Shown here: positions 35,604 through 47,309 of the stretch, piece by piece | Position numbering within the stretch: position 1 is the stretch's first letter | Layout: every line of letters starts with the position of its first letter | Assembly (NCBI RefSeq): GCF_013523125.1 | Contig: NZ_JAAMQJ010000028.1 | Location: 1-61,945 of the forward strand | From: Pseudomonas entomophila | GTDB taxonomy: Bacteria > Pseudomonadota > Gammaproteobacteria > Pseudomonadales > Pseudomonadaceae | DNA: 61,945 nucleotides | Direction of reading: 5' to 3' | Translations under genes and position numbers: made by a program | Notes under the pieces: generated by a model | Database searches by the model: none | What the model saw: the letters and a program-made list of their open reading frames with translations, nothing else | What the model was told of the DNA's origin: nothing

Positions 35604-37751
35604 ATGATTTACGAAGGTAAAGCCATCACGGTTCAGGCGCTCGAAGGCGGCATCGTCGAATTGCGCTTCGACCTCAAGGGTGAGTCCGTCAACAAATTCA
35701 ACCGCCTGACCCTGGACGAGTTGCGCCAGGCCGTCGAGGCGGTGAAGGCCGACGCTTCCATCAAGGGCGTGATCGTCAGCAGTGGCAAGGAGGTGTTCAT
35801 CGTCGGTGCCGACATCACCGAGTTCGTCGAGAATTTCAAGCTGCCCGAGGCCGAGCTGGTGGCTGGCAGCCTGGACGTCAACCGGATCTTCAATGCCTTC
35901 GAGGACCTGCCGGTACCCACCGTGGCAGCCATCAACGGCATCGCCCTGGGCGGTGGCCTGGAAATGTGCCTGGCGGCCGACTACCGCGTCATGTCGAGCA
36001 CGGCCAAGATCGGCCTGCCGGAAGTGAAGCTGGGCATCTACCCGGGCTTCGGCGGCACCGTGCGTCTGCCGCGCCTGATCGGTGCCGACAATGCCATCGA
36101 GTGGATCGCCGCCGGCAAGGAAAACCGTGCCGAGGATGCGCTGAAAGTAGGCGCTGTCGATGTCGTGGTCGCTCCTGAGCTGCTGCAAGCGGCTGCCCTG
36201 GACCTGGTCAAGCGTGCCATCGACGGTGAGCTGGACTACCGGCTCAAGCGCCAGCCCAAGCTGGAAAAGCTCAAGCTCAATGCCATCGAACAGATGATGG
36301 CGTTCGAGACTGCCAAGGGCTTCGTCGCCGGGCAGGCCGGGCCGAATTACCCCGCACCGGTCGAGGCGATCAAGAGCATCCAGAAAGCCGCCAACTTCGG
36401 TCGTGACAAAGCCCTGGAGATCGAAGCGGCCGGGTTTGCCAAGTTGGCCAAGACCTCGGTCGCCGAGAGCCTGATCGGGCTGTTCCTCAACGATCAGGAG
36501 CTCAAGCGCAAGGCCAAGGTCCACGACAAGATCGCCCATGACGTCAAGCAGGCCGCCGTGCTCGGCGCCGGGATCATGGGCGGCGGCATCGCCTACCAGT
36601 CGGCGGTCAAAGGCACGCCGATCCTGATGAAGGACATCCGCGAAGAGGCCATTCAGCTCGGCCTGGGCGAAGCGTCCAAACTGCTGGGCAACCGTGTCGA
36701 GAAGGGTCGTCTGACCGCCGAGAAGATGGCCGAGGCGCTCAACGCCATTCGCCCGACGCTCTCCTATGGCGACTTCGGTCACGTCGACATCGTGGTCGAG
36801 GCCGTGGTCGAGAACCCCAAGGTCAAGCAGGCCGTGCTGGCCGAGGTGGAAGGACAGGTGCGCGAGGATGCGATCCTGGCGTCCAACACCTCCACCATTT
36901 CCATCAACCTGCTGGCCCAGGCGCTCAAGCGCCCGGAAAATTTCGTCGGCATGCACTTCTTCAACCCGGTGCACATGATGCCGCTGGTGGAAGTGATCCG
37001 CGGCGAAAAGTCCAGCGACGTTGCGGTCGCCACCACCGTCGCCTACGCGCGCAAGATGGGCAAGAACCCCATCGTGGTCAACGACTGCCCGGGCTTTCTG
37101 GTCAACCGCGTCCTGTTCCCGTATTTCGGCGGCTTCGCTCGCCTGGTCGGTGCCGGCGTGGACTTCGTGCGCATCGACAAGGTGATGGAGCGCTTCGGCT
37201 GGCCGATGGGCCCGGCGTACCTGATGGACGTGGTCGGCATCGACACCGGCCACCACGGTCGTGACGTGATGGCCGAAGGCTTCCCCGACCGCATGAAGGA
37301 CACCCAGCGTACCGCCATCGATGCCCTCTATGACGCCAAGCGCCTGGGTCAGAAGAACGGCAAGGGTTTCTACGCCTACGAAACCGACAAGCGCGGCAAG
37401 CCGAAGAAGGTCGCCGACCCGGCGGTGCTCGACGTGCTGCAGCCGATCATCACCGAGCACCGCGAGCTGAGCGACGAGGACATCGTCAACTGGATGATGA
37501 TCCCGCTGTGCCTGGAAACCGTGCGCTGCCTGGAAGACGGCATCGTCGAGACCGCCGCCGAGGCCGACATGGGCCTGGTGTACGGCATCGGCTTCCCGCC
37601 CTTCCGCGGAGGCGCGCTGCGCTACATCGATTCGATCGGCGTCGCCGAGTTCGTTGCCCTGGCCGACCGCTATGCCGAGCTTGGGCCGCTTTACCAACCC
37701 ACCGAGAAACTCCGCGACATGGCCCGCACCGGCCAGCGGTTCTTTGGTTGA
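35604..37751 (+). CDS. fadB: fatty-acid oxidation complex alpha subunit FadB
   Basis: This 715-residue multifunctional enzyme has an N-terminal enoyl-CoA hydratase/isomerase domain ([40 protein letters not shown]). Its C-terminal 3-hydroxyacyl-CoA dehydrogenase has the NAD motif [15 protein letters not shown] and active-site histidine in [15 protein letters not shown]. It forms the alpha2-beta2 complex with FadA for beta-oxidation. The ATG at 35604 follows TTGGAGATCAGTTG. fadA begins 32 bp downstream. Confidence 0.95.
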   Translation: MIYEGKAITVQALEGGIVELRFDLKGESVNKFNRLTLDELRQAVEAVKADASIKGVIVSSGKEVFIVGADITEFVENFKLPEAELVAGSLDVNRIFNAFEDLPVPTVAAINGIALGGGLEMCLAADYRVMSSTAKIGLPEVKLGIYPGFGGTVRLPRLIGADNAIEWIAAGKENRAEDALKVGAVDVVVAPELLQAAALDLVKRAIDGELDYRLKRQPKLEKLKLNAIEQMMAFETAKGFVAGQAGPNYPAPVEAIKSIQKAANFGRDKALEIEAAGFAKLAKTSVAESLIGLFLNDQELKRKAKVHDKIAHDVKQAAVLGAGIMGGGIAYQSAVKGTPILMKDIREEAIQLGLGEASKLLGNRVEKGRLTAEKMAEALNAIRPTLSYGDFGHVDIVVEAVVENPKVKQAVLAEVEGQVREDAILASNTSTISINLLAQALKRPENFVGMHFFNPVHMMPLVEVIRGEKSSDVAVATTVAYARKMGKNPIVVNDCPGFLVNRVLFPYFGGFARLVGAGVDFVRIDKVMERFGWPMGPAYLMDVVGIDTGHHGRDVMAEGFPDRMKDTQRTAIDALYDAKRLGQKNGKGFYAYETDKRGKPKKVADPAVLDVLQPIITEHRELSDEDIVNWMMIPLCLETVRCLEDGIVETAAEADMGLVYGIGFPPFRGGALRYIDSIGVAEFVALADRYAELGPLYQPTEKLRDMARTGQRFFG

Positions 37752-37780
37752 GCGACCCTTCGAGACTGAGCGAGAGATAA

Positions 37781-38959
<1,179 letters not shown>

Positions 38960-38979
38960 TCACCGCGGTGTGACCATGA

Positions 38980-39006
38980 CCGGGGCTCGATGCCCCGGTT
39001 TTTTTT
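38980..39006 (+). terminator. fadBA terminator
   Basis: CCGGGGC-(TCGAT)-GCCCCGG is followed by eight T residues, 20 bp after the fadA stop. Confidence 0.92.
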
Positions 39007-39030
39007 CGATCTGATTCACGGGAATACAGC

Positions 39031-39282
39031 ATGCACATCCAGCCAGGCATCTATCGTCACTACAAAGGGCCCGAGTACCGCGTGCTCGGCACCGCGCAAC
39101 ACTCTGAAACCGAAGAGTGGCTGGTGTTTTACCAGGCGCTGTATGGTGAGTTCGGCCTGTGGGTGCGCCCATTGGCCATGTTCCAGGAGCAGGTCGAGGT
39201 CGATGGGGAATCGGTGGCGCGTTTTGCGCTGATCGAGCCGCAGGAGAGCCCTTTGGCGACACTCGACAAGGCGATCGGTTGA
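39031..39282 (+). CDS. DUF1653 family protein
   Basis: This 83-residue protein contains the DUF1653 pattern IYRHYKGPEYRVLGTAQHSE and WLVFYQALYGEFGLWVRP. It is small, soluble and of unknown function. The gene lies between fadA and topA in Pseudomonas genomes, as here. Confidence 0.82.
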   Translation: MHIQPGIYRHYKGPEYRVLGTAQHSETEEWLVFYQALYGEFGLWVRPLAMFQEQVEVDGESVARFALIEPQESPLATLDKAIG

Positions 39283-39381
39283 ACTCCCGCGCTTGACCTC
39301 ACTCTGTTGCCACTATATATAGCGGTGCCGCGTCGAGCACCTGGCGCGTTTCTTTTCAGCTTTTCAGGAATAATCCGATCC

Positions 39382-41991
39382 ATGGGCAAATCGCTGGTCA
39401 TAGTGGAATCCCCGGCCAAGGCCAAGACCATCAACAAGTACTTGGGCAACCAGTACGTGGTGAAGTCGAGTATCGGCCATATCCGCGACCTTCCCACCAG
39501 CGGTTCGGCCAGCGCGTCCAAAGAGCCGGCCGCCAAGCGCGGCAAGGCCGCGGCCGACGGGCCGGTCCTGTCGCCGAAGGAAAAGGCCCGCAAGCAGTTG
39601 ATCAACCGCATGGGCGTCGATCCGGACCATGGCTGGAAAGCCAAGTACGAGATCCTGCCGGGCAAGGAAAAGGTCATCGAAGAGCTGCGGCGTCTGGCCA
39701 AGGATGCTGACACCATCTACCTCGCGACCGACCTTGACCGCGAAGGGGAGGCCATCGCCTGGCACCTGCGCGAGGCGATCGGTGGTGATGACAGCCGCTA
39801 CAAGCGCGTGGTGTTCAACGAGATCACCAAGAAAGCCATCCAGGAGGCCTTCGCCCAACCTGGCGAGCTCGACATCGCCCGGGTCAATGCCCAGCAGGCG
39901 CGTCGCTTCCTCGACCGCGTGGTGGGCTACATGGTCTCGCCTCTGCTCTGGTCGAAGATCGCCCGTGGACTGTCGGCCGGGCGCGTGCAATCGGTGGCGG
40001 TCAAGCTGGTGGTCGAGCGCGAGCGCGAGATCCGTGCGTTCAACCCTGAGGAATACTGGGAAATCCACGCCGACCTGGGGACCGAGCGCGGCGCCAAGGT
40101 GCGCTTCGACGTGGCCCGTGAGAACGGCGAAGCCTTCAGGCCGTTGAACGAGGCGCAGGCCATGGCCGCGCTGGACAAGCTCAAGGCCTCCAGCTACAGC
40201 ATCGTCAAGCGTGAAGACCGTCCGACCAGCAGCAAGCCGTCGGCGCCGTTCATCACTTCGACCCTGCAGCAGGCGGCGAGCAATCGCCTGGGCTTCGGCG
40301 TGAAGAAGACCATGATGATGGCGCAGCGCTTGTACGAAGCGGGCTACATCACCTACATGCGAACCGACTCCACCAACCTGTCGGTCGACGCCGTGAGCAT
40401 GGCGCGCGAGTACATCGAGCAGGAGTTCGGCAAGCAGTACCTGCCGGAATCGCCCGTGGTCTATGGCAGCAAGGAAGGCGCGCAGGAGGCTCACGAAGCC
40501 ATTCGCCCGTCCGATGTGAACACGCACCCGAGCAAGCTCAGCGGCATGGAGCGCGATGCCGAGCGCCTTTACGAGCTGATCTGGCGCCAGTTCCTGGCCT
40601 GCCAGATGCCGCCGGCGCAATACCTGTCGACCAGCGTGACCGTGGCCGCCGGCGACTTCGAGCTGCGCGCCAAGGGCCGCATTCTCAAGTTCGACGGTTA
40701 CACCCGTGTCCTGCCGCAGCAGAGCCGTCCTGGCGAGGACGACGTGCTGCCCGAAATGACCAAGGGCGAGACGCTCGAGCTGCTTCAGCTTGATCCGAGC
40801 CAGCACTTCACCAAACCACCGGCGCGGTTCACCGAAGCCAGCCTGGTCAAGGAAATGGAAAAGCGCGGCATCGGCCGCCCCTCCACCTATGCAGCGATCA
40901 TCTCGACCATTCAGGATCGGGGCTACGTGACCTTGCACAACCGTCGTTTCTACTCGGAAAAGATGGGCGACATCGTCACTGAGCGGTTGGGCGAAAGCTT
41001 CGCCAACCTGATGGACTACGGCTTCACCGCGGGCATGGAAGAGAACCTCGACGATGTCGCGCAGGGTGAGCGCGACTGGAAGAACGTCCTCGACGAGTTC
41101 TACGGCGATTTCAGCAAGAAGCTGCAGCACGCCGAGTCCGCCGAGAGCGGCATGCGTGCCAACCTGCCGACCTTGACCAACATTCCGTGCAAGGAGTGTG
41201 GTCGACCGATGATGATCCGCACCGCGTCCACGGGCGTGTTCCTCGGCTGCTCGGGCTACAGCCTGCCGCCCAAGGAGCGCTGCAAGGCGACCGTCAACCT
41301 GGTGCCCGGTGACGAGATCGCCGAGGACGACGAGGGTGAGTCGGAATCGCGCGTGTTGCGCAGCAAGCACCGTTGCCCGATCTGCGCCACGGCCATGGAT
41401 GCCTACCTGCTCGACGAGAAGCACAAGCTGCACATCTGCGGCAACAACCCCGATTGCCCAGGCTATGAGATCGAAGAGGGCAGCTACCGGATCAAGGGCT
41501 ACGAAGGCCCGAGCATCGAGTGCGACAAGTGCGGCAGCGAGATGCAGCTCAAGACGGGCCGCTTCGGCAAGTTCTTTGGCTGCACCAACCCGGCGTGCAA
41601 GAACACCCGCAAGCTGCTCAAGAGTGGTGAGGCGGCGCCGCCGAAGATGGATGCGGTGAAGATGCCGGAACTCAAGTGCGAGAAAGTCGATGACACCTAC
41701 GTGCTGCGTGATGGCGCCTCGGGCCTGTTCCTGGCGGCCAGCCAGTTCCCGAAGAACCGTGAAACCCGTGCGCCACTGGTGATGGAGATCGTTCCGCACA
41801 AGGACGAGATCGACCCCAAGTACCACTTCCTCTGCGAAGCGCCGCAGAAAGACCCTGAGGGCCGCCCGACGGTGATCCGCTACAGCCGCAAGACCAAGGA
41901 GCAGTACGTGCAATCCGAGGTCGACGGCAAGCCCACCGGGTGGAAGGCGTTCTACGACGGTGGTGCGTGGAAGGTCGAAGACAAGCGTTGA
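39382..41991 (+). CDS. topA: DNA topoisomerase I (TopA)
   Basis: This 869-residue type IA topoisomerase relaxes negative supercoils. It has an N-terminal Toprim domain ([36 protein letters not shown]), the active-site tyrosine in [14 protein letters not shown], and three C-terminal four-cysteine zinc ribbons starting at CKECGRP, CPICATA and CDKCGSE. Length is standard for Pseudomonas. The ATG at 39382 gives the normal [11 protein letters not shown]-terminus. Confidence 0.96.
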   Translation: MGKSLVIVESPAKAKTINKYLGNQYVVKSSIGHIRDLPTSGSASASKEPAAKRGKAAADGPVLSPKEKARKQLINRMGVDPDHGWKAKYEILPGKEKVIEELRRLAKDADTIYLATDLDREGEAIAWHLREAIGGDDSRYKRVVFNEITKKAIQEAFAQPGELDIARVNAQQARRFLDRVVGYMVSPLLWSKIARGLSAGRVQSVAVKLVVEREREIRAFNPEEYWEIHADLGTERGAKVRFDVARENGEAFRPLNEAQAMAALDKLKASSYSIVKREDRPTSSKPSAPFITSTLQQAASNRLGFGVKKTMMMAQRLYEAGYITYMRTDSTNLSVDAVSMAREYIEQEFGKQYLPESPVVYGSKEGAQEAHEAIRPSDVNTHPSKLSGMERDAERLYELIWRQFLACQMPPAQYLSTSVTVAAGDFELRAKGRILKFDGYTRVLPQQSRPGEDDVLPEMTKGETLELLQLDPSQHFTKPPARFTEASLVKEMEKRGIGRPSTYAAIISTIQDRGYVTLHNRRFYSEKMGDIVTERLGESFANLMDYGFTAGMEENLDDVAQGERDWKNVLDEFYGDFSKKLQHAESAESGMRANLPTLTNIPCKECGRPMMIRTASTGVFLGCSGYSLPPKERCKATVNLVPGDEIAEDDEGESESRVLRSKHRCPICATAMDAYLLDEKHKLHICGNNPDCPGYEIEEGSYRIKGYEGPSIECDKCGSEMQLKTGRFGKFFGCTNPACKNTRKLLKSGEAAPPKMDAVKMPELKCEKVDDTYVLRDGASGLFLAASQFPKNRETRAPLVMEIVPHKDEIDPKYHFLCEAPQKDPEGRPTVIRYSRKTKEQYVQSEVDGKPTGWKAFYDGGAWKVEDKR

Positions 41992-41998
41992 ATCCCTC

Positions 41999-42024
41999 GG
42001 GCGGTCACGTCAGCGTGACCGCCC
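41999..42024 (+). terminator. topA terminator
   Basis: GGGCGGTCACG-TCAG-CGTGACCGCCC is a perfect 11-bp stem immediately after topA, followed by GCTTTCC. Confidence 0.75.
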
Positions 42025-42154
42025 GCTTTCCTGCCGCTTTCCTCTCGCCTGGTGTTGGGTCGACCTGACCTGTACAGGTCGCATCCACGCTTGCCTGCAC
42101 GCCGCCTGATCATCGACACTGGCTCATCGCTCGAAGCCCCAGGAGGGCACCGTC

Positions 42155-42676
42155 ATGGCCCAGGAACTCTACACCCGTACCAATCAGAAACTGTTCTTCG
42201 CAGGGCTGGCCCTGGAGTCCATGGCCAAGGCCCAGGCGAGCCAGGCCATGAACGCCCAGGGCCTGGTTCAGGCCGAGCGGGAAGCAGCCGTTTTCCACCT
42301 GTACGGCGCCTTGCTGGGGTTGTGTCAGGAGATTGCCGGTTTCTACCGTCTGACGCCGTCCGCAGAGCCTCGTGTCGAAACGCTGCTGGCCGAGCCGGCA
42401 CTGCGTGACCTCGCCATTCCCGAAGTGGCCGAGTTGCTCGAGCTGGCCCACAACCGCGAAACCTGGCTGGCCTGCCTGCTGCGCACCTACAACGGTTTCT
42501 ACCTGCCGGCGCAGGCGAAGAAGATCCCCAAAGGGGATGTGACCCAGCCCCTGATCCAGGCGGTCAACCTGGATGAGCCGGCATCGCCAACGCTGTCGCG
42601 CGAGGATCTGGAGCAGTGGCGCCACAGTTTGAAGGGCGTGGTTCGACGCTTTCGTGACGCGCTCAGTGAGTGCTGA
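42155..42676 (+). CDS. conserved Pseudomonas protein between topA and sulA
   Basis: This 173-residue soluble helical protein (MAQELYTRTNQKLFFAGLAL...) occupies the position of PA3010 in P. aeruginosa by gene order. No catalytic motif is evident. It has a good ribosome site (CCAGGAGGGCACCGTC). The function is unknown. Confidence 0.75.
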   Translation: MAQELYTRTNQKLFFAGLALESMAKAQASQAMNAQGLVQAEREAAVFHLYGALLGLCQEIAGFYRLTPSAEPRVETLLAEPALRDLAIPEVAELLELAHNRETWLACLLRTYNGFYLPAQAKKIPKGDVTQPLIQAVNLDEPASPTLSREDLEQWRHSLKGVVRRFRDALSEC

Positions 42677-42726
42677 GGGCAACGCTGGCTGTTACAATGC
42701 CCGCCTTACGTGGAGAACAGCCTTTT

Positions 42727-42960
42727 ATGTCAACGTCGTTTCTGGAAATTGTCGAATTGCCGGATGGCCGCATCGAGCTGCGCCGTGCTGAAGATGAAGG
42801 ATCCCTGGTCATCCTGGATTTCTCCGAGGATGCCAAGGTCTTTCTGCAAGGCCAGCATGTCGAAGTCGCCAAGGCAATGTTGAGCGTTGGCGTGCAGATG
42901 GCCGGTCGCCTGGTGGAAGGCGAGCTGGAGCAGGAAGAAGGCCCGCGCGTTCTGCATTGA
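42727..42960 (+). CDS. small conserved protein (PA3009 position)
   Basis: This 77-residue acidic protein (MSTSFLEIVELPDGRIELRR...) matches the PA3009 slot between topA and sulA. TACAAT at 42692 could be a -10 of its own promoter. The ATG at 42727 follows GTGGAGAACAGCC. It is convergent with sulA and has no known function. Confidence 0.78.
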   Translation: MSTSFLEIVELPDGRIELRRAEDEGSLVILDFSEDAKVFLQGQHVEVAKAMLSVGVQMAGRLVEGELEQEEGPRVLH

Positions 42961-42964
42961 GGCA

Positions 42965-42984
42965 GTGGGGCCTGGACGCCCCAC
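42965..42984. terminator. hairpin between convergent genes before sulA
   Basis: GTGGGGC-(CTGGAC)-GCCCCAC lies in the 67-bp gap between the small protein gene and sulA. No U run. Confidence 0.45.
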
Positions 42985-43027
42985 GCCCGCTTCGAAACGA
43001 CGCTCGGTTACCGTAAGCGCCCGAGCC

Positions 43028-43504
43028 TCAGCCGAAGCGAATGTTCAGGCTTTGTGCATTCCCTGTCATGGCCGCGCGAATCAGCTGTTGGCGCGCGGTG
43101 GCATTGACGTTGCCCAGCCAGCTCACCACGGTATGGCTACGGCCCAGACGCAAGGCTTCGCTGGCCAGTTGCAAGGCGTTCTGTGTGCCTCTGGGTTGTA
43201 GCAGCAGGATACGCTCGCGGTTCAGTCCCGCGTCTCTGAACCACGCATGGGTCAGGCTGACGGGTGGCGCGATGAGCGTCAGCCAGCGTGCATCCTGCTC
43301 TTCGCTGAGCTCACGCAGGACTGGCGCGAGCAGGCTCTGGCAGTGGGCCTGCGCACCGCGCAAGGCCAGTTCACTGAAGTGTTCGGGCCGGTACTCGGGG
43401 GCGATGGGCTCCCGGGTCTTGAAACCGGGCAGTACCGGCTGTGCCAAGAAGGCTTCGAACAAAGGCAATTGTGTAGGCCTGGCCGATTGTGCGGTGGGTT
43501 GCAT
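43028..43504 (-). CDS. sulA: SOS cell-division inhibitor SulA
   Basis: This 158-residue SulA-family protein inhibits FtsZ during the SOS response. The core region LTLIAPPVSLTHAWFRDAGL, followed by RILLLQPRGTQNALQLASEA and HTVVSWLGN, is characteristic. It starts 11 bp after the lexA stop, so both are expressed from the lexA operators, an arrangement typical of Pseudomonas. Confidence 0.9.
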   Translation of the reverse strand: MQPTAQSARPTQLPLFEAFLAQPVLPGFKTREPIAPEYRPEHFSELALRGAQAHCQSLLAPVLRELSEEQDARWLTLIAPPVSLTHAWFRDAGLNRERILLLQPRGTQNALQLASEALRLGRSHTVVSWLGNVNATARQQLIRAAMTGNAQSLNIRFG

Positions 43505-43515
43505 GGTGCCTCCTG

Positions 43516-44121
43516 TCAGCGGCGTATCACGCCGACGCTCAAGCCTTCGATCACCAGGTCCTGGTCTTTGAGGTCCACCTCGATGGGCGCGAAGTCCGGG
43601 TTCTCCGCCAGCAGCCAGACCTTGGTCCCTTCGCGCTTGAACCGCTTGACCGTGACCTCGTCGCCGATGCGCGCCACGACGATCTGCCCATTGCGGGCTT
43701 CGCGACAGGTGTGCACTGCCAGCAGGTCGCCATCGTAGATGCCGACGTCCTTCATGCTCATGCCGTGCACTCGCAGCAGGTAGTCGGCGCGTGGGTGGAA
43801 GAATGCAGGGTTGATGTGGCAGGACTGCTCGATGTGCTGCTGGGCCAGGATGGGCGCGCCTGCCGCCACCCGGCCGACGACGGGCAGGCCGGGCTCTTCC
43901 TTGGGCTCGGCGCCCGGGATGCGGATACCGCGGGAAGCCCCCGGGGTCATTTCGATAGCGCCCTTTCTGGCCAAGGCCTTGAGGTGCTCTTCGGCAGCAT
44001 TGGGCGATTTGAACCCCAGCTCTTGTGCGATCTCGGCGCGGGTGGGGGGGAATCCATTGTCTTCAAGGCAGCGCTTGATGAAGGCCAGGATTTCGGCTTG
44101 GCGTGGCGTCAGTTTCAGCAT
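43516..44121 (-). CDS. lexA: SOS repressor LexA
   Basis: This 201-residue LexA has an N-terminal winged helix ([27 protein letters not shown]). Its autocleavage site is A87-G88 ([10 protein letters not shown]), with nucleophile S122 ([10 protein letters not shown]) and lysine K159 (DEVTVKRFK). It represses SOS genes and cleaves itself with RecA-ssDNA. Two LexA boxes lie directly upstream. sulA follows in the same operon. Confidence 0.96.
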   Translation of the reverse strand: MLKLTPRQAEILAFIKRCLEDNGFPPTRAEIAQELGFKSPNAAEEHLKALARKGAIEMTPGASRGIRIPGAEPKEEPGLPVVGRVAAGAPILAQQHIEQSCHINPAFFHPRADYLLRVHGMSMKDVGIYDGDLLAVHTCREARNGQIVVARIGDEVTVKRFKREGTKVWLLAENPDFAPIEVDLKDQDLVIEGLSVGVIRR

Positions 44122-44131
44122 GGCGTGGGCT

Positions 44132-44166
44132 CTGGCTTTTTATACAGTGACTGGGATTATATACAG
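44132..44166. promoter_or_regulatory. lexA: tandem LexA boxes of the lexA-sulA operon
   Basis: Two 16-bp CTG-N10-CAG sites lie at 44132-44147 (CTGGCTTTTTATACAG) and 44151-44166 (CTGGGATTATATACAG), separated by 3 bp and beginning 10 bp upstream of the lexA ATG. Each has one perfect ATACAG half and one weaker CTGG half, so side-by-side binding is likely for autoregulation. Confidence 0.85.
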
Positions 44167-44300
44167 GGGTGAGGTCGCTGCAAGCACGAACTTGCGAACG
44201 GTCGTCCGATTCAGGGGTTCGGGGGAAGAATCAGCGTGCGCCGACGCGCCTTCGGGTTCACTGACTTGGCAGTCACCCGGCCTTGACAGGGGCGGGGGAT

Positions 44301-44327
44301 GAAACGTATGTTTCAAACAACTGTTTG
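44301..44327. promoter_or_regulatory. psrA: PsrA operator(s) upstream of psrA
   Basis: GAAACGTATGTTTC (44301-44314) is a perfect GAAAC-N4-GTTTC PsrA site. CAAACAACTGTTTG (44314-44327) is an overlapping second palindrome of the same type. They lie 14-41 bp before the psrA ATG and fit the known autoregulation of PsrA. Confidence 0.85.
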
Positions 44328-44341
44328 CGGGTGGAAAGGTC

Positions 44342-45043
44342 ATGGCTCAATCGGAAACTGTCGAACGCATTCTCGATGCGGCAGAGCAACTGTTCGCGGA
44401 AAAGGGATTCGCAGAAACCTCCTTGCGCCTGATCACCAGCAAGGCCGGTGTCAACCTGGCTGCAGTAAATTACCACTTCGGCTCGAAGAAGGCGCTGATC
44501 CAGGCCGTTTTTTCGCGTTTCCTGGGGCCGTTCTGCGCAAGCCTGGAGCGTGAACTCGAGCAGCGACAGGCCCGGCCCGAGCGGCAGGCCAGCCTCGAGG
44601 AGCTGCTCGAGCTGCTGGTCGAGCAGGCGCTGGCCGTGCAGCCGCGCAGCAACAACGACCTGTCGATCTTCATGCGCCTGCTCGGGTTGGCGTTCAGCGA
44701 AAGCCAGGGACACCTGCGACGTTACCTGGAAGACATGTACGGCAAGGTGTTTCGCCGTTACATGCAGTTGGTGAACGACGCCGCCCCGCGTATTCCCCCC
44801 CTCGAACTGTTCTGGCGGGTGCATTTCATGCTGGGTGCCGCCGCCTTCAGCATGTCCGGCATCAAGGCGTTGCGCGCCATTTCCGAAACCGAGTTCGGGG
44901 TCGACACGTCCATCGAGCAAGTGATGCGCCTGATGGTGCCGTTCCTCGCTGCGGGCATGCGCGCCGACAGCGGGGTGACCGACCCCGCCATGGCAGCGGC
45001 CCAGGTGCGACCCCGCAGCAAATCGACCCCCGCCAAGGCCTGA
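44342..45043 (+). CDS. psrA: TetR-family fatty-acid-responsive regulator PsrA
   Basis: This 233-residue TetR regulator has an N-terminal helix-turn-helix (VERILDAAEQLFAEKGFAET; AGVNLAAVNYHFGSKKALIQ) and a C-terminal ligand domain. Gene order (lexA divergent, nagZ downstream) and the adjacent GAAAC-N4-GTTTC operator identify it as PsrA. It controls beta-oxidation genes and rpoS and is released by long-chain fatty acids. The C-terminus is Lys/Ser/Pro-rich. Confidence 0.92.
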   Translation: MAQSETVERILDAAEQLFAEKGFAETSLRLITSKAGVNLAAVNYHFGSKKALIQAVFSRFLGPFCASLERELEQRQARPERQASLEELLELLVEQALAVQPRSNNDLSIFMRLLGLAFSESQGHLRRYLEDMYGKVFRRYMQLVNDAAPRIPPLELFWRVHFMLGAAAFSMSGIKALRAISETEFGVDTSIEQVMRLMVPFLAAGMRADSGVTDPAMAAAQVRPRSKSTPAKA

Positions 45044-45176
45044 TCCCCCCACGCCGCGTATCGCTGCAGGGCTGGGCGTTGCCGCCTGGCTCGGATAAGC
45101 TGCGCGGCGGCGCTTTTTCGTTCGCGGCAGGCGCCTCTCCATTCTCGTACGTTGCGTTTCGCGCTAAGGATTCCAC

Positions 45177-46187
45177 ATGCCCAATGGCCTGCAAGGCTCA
45201 CTGATGGTTGACATCGCCGGTACCTGGCTGACCGCCGAAGACCGGCATCTGCTGCGTCAACCCGAAGTGGCAGGCTTGATCATCTTTGCACGCAACATCG
45301 ACAGCCCGCGGCAGGTACGTGAATTGTGCGCGTCCATCCGCGCCGTGCGCCCCGATCTGATCCTGGCCGTCGACCAGGAGGGAGGGCGGGTCCAGCGTCT
45401 GCGCCAAGGTTTCGTTCGGTTGCCCGCCATGCGCGCCCTCGGCGAATGCGCCAATGCCGCGTCGTTGGCCGAAGCCTGTGGCTGGCTGATGGCGACCGAA
45501 GTGCTGGCCGTGGGCCTGGACCTGAGCTTCGCACCCGTGCTCGACCTCGATCATCAGCGCAGCGCCGTGGTCGGCAGCCGCGCCTTCGAAGGGTCGCCGC
45601 AACGCGTGGTGGAGCTGGCCGGCGCGTTCATTCGCGGGATGGGGGCAGCGGGCATGGCGGCCTGTGGCAAGCATTTCCCCGGGCATGGCTGGGCCGAGGC
45701 GGATTCGCACGTGGCCATTCCGACCGACGAGCGTGGCCTGGAGACGCTACGCGCCGTCGACATGCTGCCGTTCGCCCGGCTGGGCGGTCAACTGGCGGCC
45801 GTGATGCCGGCGCATGTCATCTATCCTCAGGTCGATGGCCAGCCGGCAGGTTTTTCGCGCCGTTGGTTGCAGGACATCCTGCGCGGTGAGCTGGGCTTCG
45901 AGGGTGTGATCTTCAGCGACGACCTGTCGATGGCCGGTGCCCACGTGGTCGGCGATGCAGCCAGCCGTATCGAAGCTGCGCTCACGGCCGGCTGCGACAT
46001 GGGGCTGGTCTGCAATGACCGTGCAGCGGCCGAGCTGGCCTTGTCCGCTGCCCAGCGTCTCGGCGTCAAACCTTCGCCCCGTATCGCACGCATGCGCGGC
46101 CGTGGCACCGCAGGTACCGACTACCGTGCACAGCCGCGCTGGCTGGCCGCCTTGACGGCGCTCAAGGAGGCTGGCCTGGTCGACTGA
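45177..46187 (+). CDS. nagZ: beta-N-acetylhexosaminidase NagZ
   Basis: This 336-residue glycoside hydrolase family 3 enzyme removes GlcNAc from anhydromuropeptides during cell-wall recycling. The family signature is AACGKHFPGHGWAEADSHV, with the catalytic histidine within. The nucleophile aspartate is in GVIFSDDLSMAGA. It is cytoplasmic, without a signal peptide. It lies downstream of psrA on the same strand. Confidence 0.94.
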   Translation: MPNGLQGSLMVDIAGTWLTAEDRHLLRQPEVAGLIIFARNIDSPRQVRELCASIRAVRPDLILAVDQEGGRVQRLRQGFVRLPAMRALGECANAASLAEACGWLMATEVLAVGLDLSFAPVLDLDHQRSAVVGSRAFEGSPQRVVELAGAFIRGMGAAGMAACGKHFPGHGWAEADSHVAIPTDERGLETLRAVDMLPFARLGGQLAAVMPAHVIYPQVDGQPAGFSRRWLQDILRGELGFEGVIFSDDLSMAGAHVVGDAASRIEAALTAGCDMGLVCNDRAAAELALSAAQRLGVKPSPRIARMRGRGTAGTDYRAQPRWLAALTALKEAGLVD

Positions 46188-46284
46188 GGCTGCGGTCAGG
46201 TGGCCGGATGAGCCTGCCGGCACGGCTGAACCGACTCGTGCCTCCCTGGGTCTATCCCAGCGGTAAATCCCTGAGGACCAAGGC

Positions 46285-47289
46285 ATGCGCGGCAAGAACC
46301 TGACCCTGATGGCACTGGCCATCCTGCTGTGCCAGCCGGCGCTGGGGCGTGAGTATCGCTACAGTGACGCCCACCTGCATTACGTGGATTTCTTTCAGGA
46401 AAGCGAAGGCATGCCAGCGCTGCTGAAGGCCATGGACGCTGCTGGCATCGAACACTCGATGATCTCGGGCATTCCGGTGGCGAAGAAGTGGCACGAGGAC
46501 GAGCCCAAGCGTCCGCGTTATTACGCCGGGGACGATGCGGCGGCGTACTGGTACAGCGCCACGGATGTGTACGTGGCGGCTGCCCTGCAGGGGCTGTCGC
46601 CCGAGCAGCGTCGGCGCTTTCATCCCTTTCTGAGCGGCTTCAACCCTGTCGACAAGAATGCGGCTGCCCATGTCGAGCGCATGCTCGACCTGTATCCGGA
46701 CCTGTGGCAGGGCCTGGGCGAGGTCTTCACGCGGCATGACGACCTGACGGCCCTGACCAGCGGCGATACGCCACGCGCCAACAACGAGGCGATGGACCTG
46801 ATCTACGCGTTGGTCGCCAAGCGTGACCTGCCCGTGCTGGTGCACTCGAACATCACCTCCAAGCGCGAGCGCAACCCGTTGTACCTGGCCGAGATCGAAG
46901 AACCGCTGGGCAAGCACCCGAACACGCGCTTCATCTGGGCCCATGCCGGTGCCAGCCTGGAAATCCACCGTCACCAGACGCAGATGGATTTCCTGTTGCC
47001 CGAGCTCACGCGGTTGCTGGAACAGCATGCCAACCTGTTCATCGACCTGTCCTGGAGCGTGCGTGAACCCTATCTGCTGGACGAGCAGGGCAAGCCTCGC
47101 CAGGCCTGGGTCGACCTGGTCAAGCGTTTTCCCGATCGCTTCATGCTGGGCTCGGACGTGGTCGGGCGCTTCGACAGCCTGGGTGAGCAGATGCACGGCT
47201 TCGACGTGTTCCTCGATGCGCTGCCCGAGCCCGTGGCGCGCCAGGTCGCCAAGGACAATTTCCTGGCGCTGCTGCCCAAGGCCAGGTGA
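46285..47289 (+). CDS. secreted amidohydrolase-family protein
   Basis: This 334-residue amidohydrolase-2-type protein has a signal peptide (LTLMALAILLCQPALG). Metal-ligand candidates are H in YSDAHLHYVDF, HSNITSKRERNP, WAHAGASLEIHRH, and the aspartate in MLGSDVVGRFDSLG. It is probably a periplasmic metal-dependent hydrolase; the substrate is not evident. It ends in a long hairpin shared with fabB. Confidence 0.75.
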   Translation: MRGKNLTLMALAILLCQPALGREYRYSDAHLHYVDFFQESEGMPALLKAMDAAGIEHSMISGIPVAKKWHEDEPKRPRYYAGDDAAAYWYSATDVYVAAALQGLSPEQRRRFHPFLSGFNPVDKNAAAHVERMLDLYPDLWQGLGEVFTRHDDLTALTSGDTPRANNEAMDLIYALVAKRDLPVLVHSNITSKRERNPLYLAEIEEPLGKHPNTRFIWAHAGASLEIHRHQTQMDFLLPELTRLLEQHANLFIDLSWSVREPYLLDEQGKPRQAWVDLVKRFPDRFMLGSDVVGRFDSLGEQMHGFDVFLDALPEPVARQVAKDNFLALLPKAR

Positions 47290-47309
47290 CCTGTCGCAGG
47301 CAGGCTGAA

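Noticed and set aside
39364..41913. 849-codon minus-strand frame opposite topA
   Set aside because: Antisense shadow of topA; no promoter or ribosome site and no recognisable fold.
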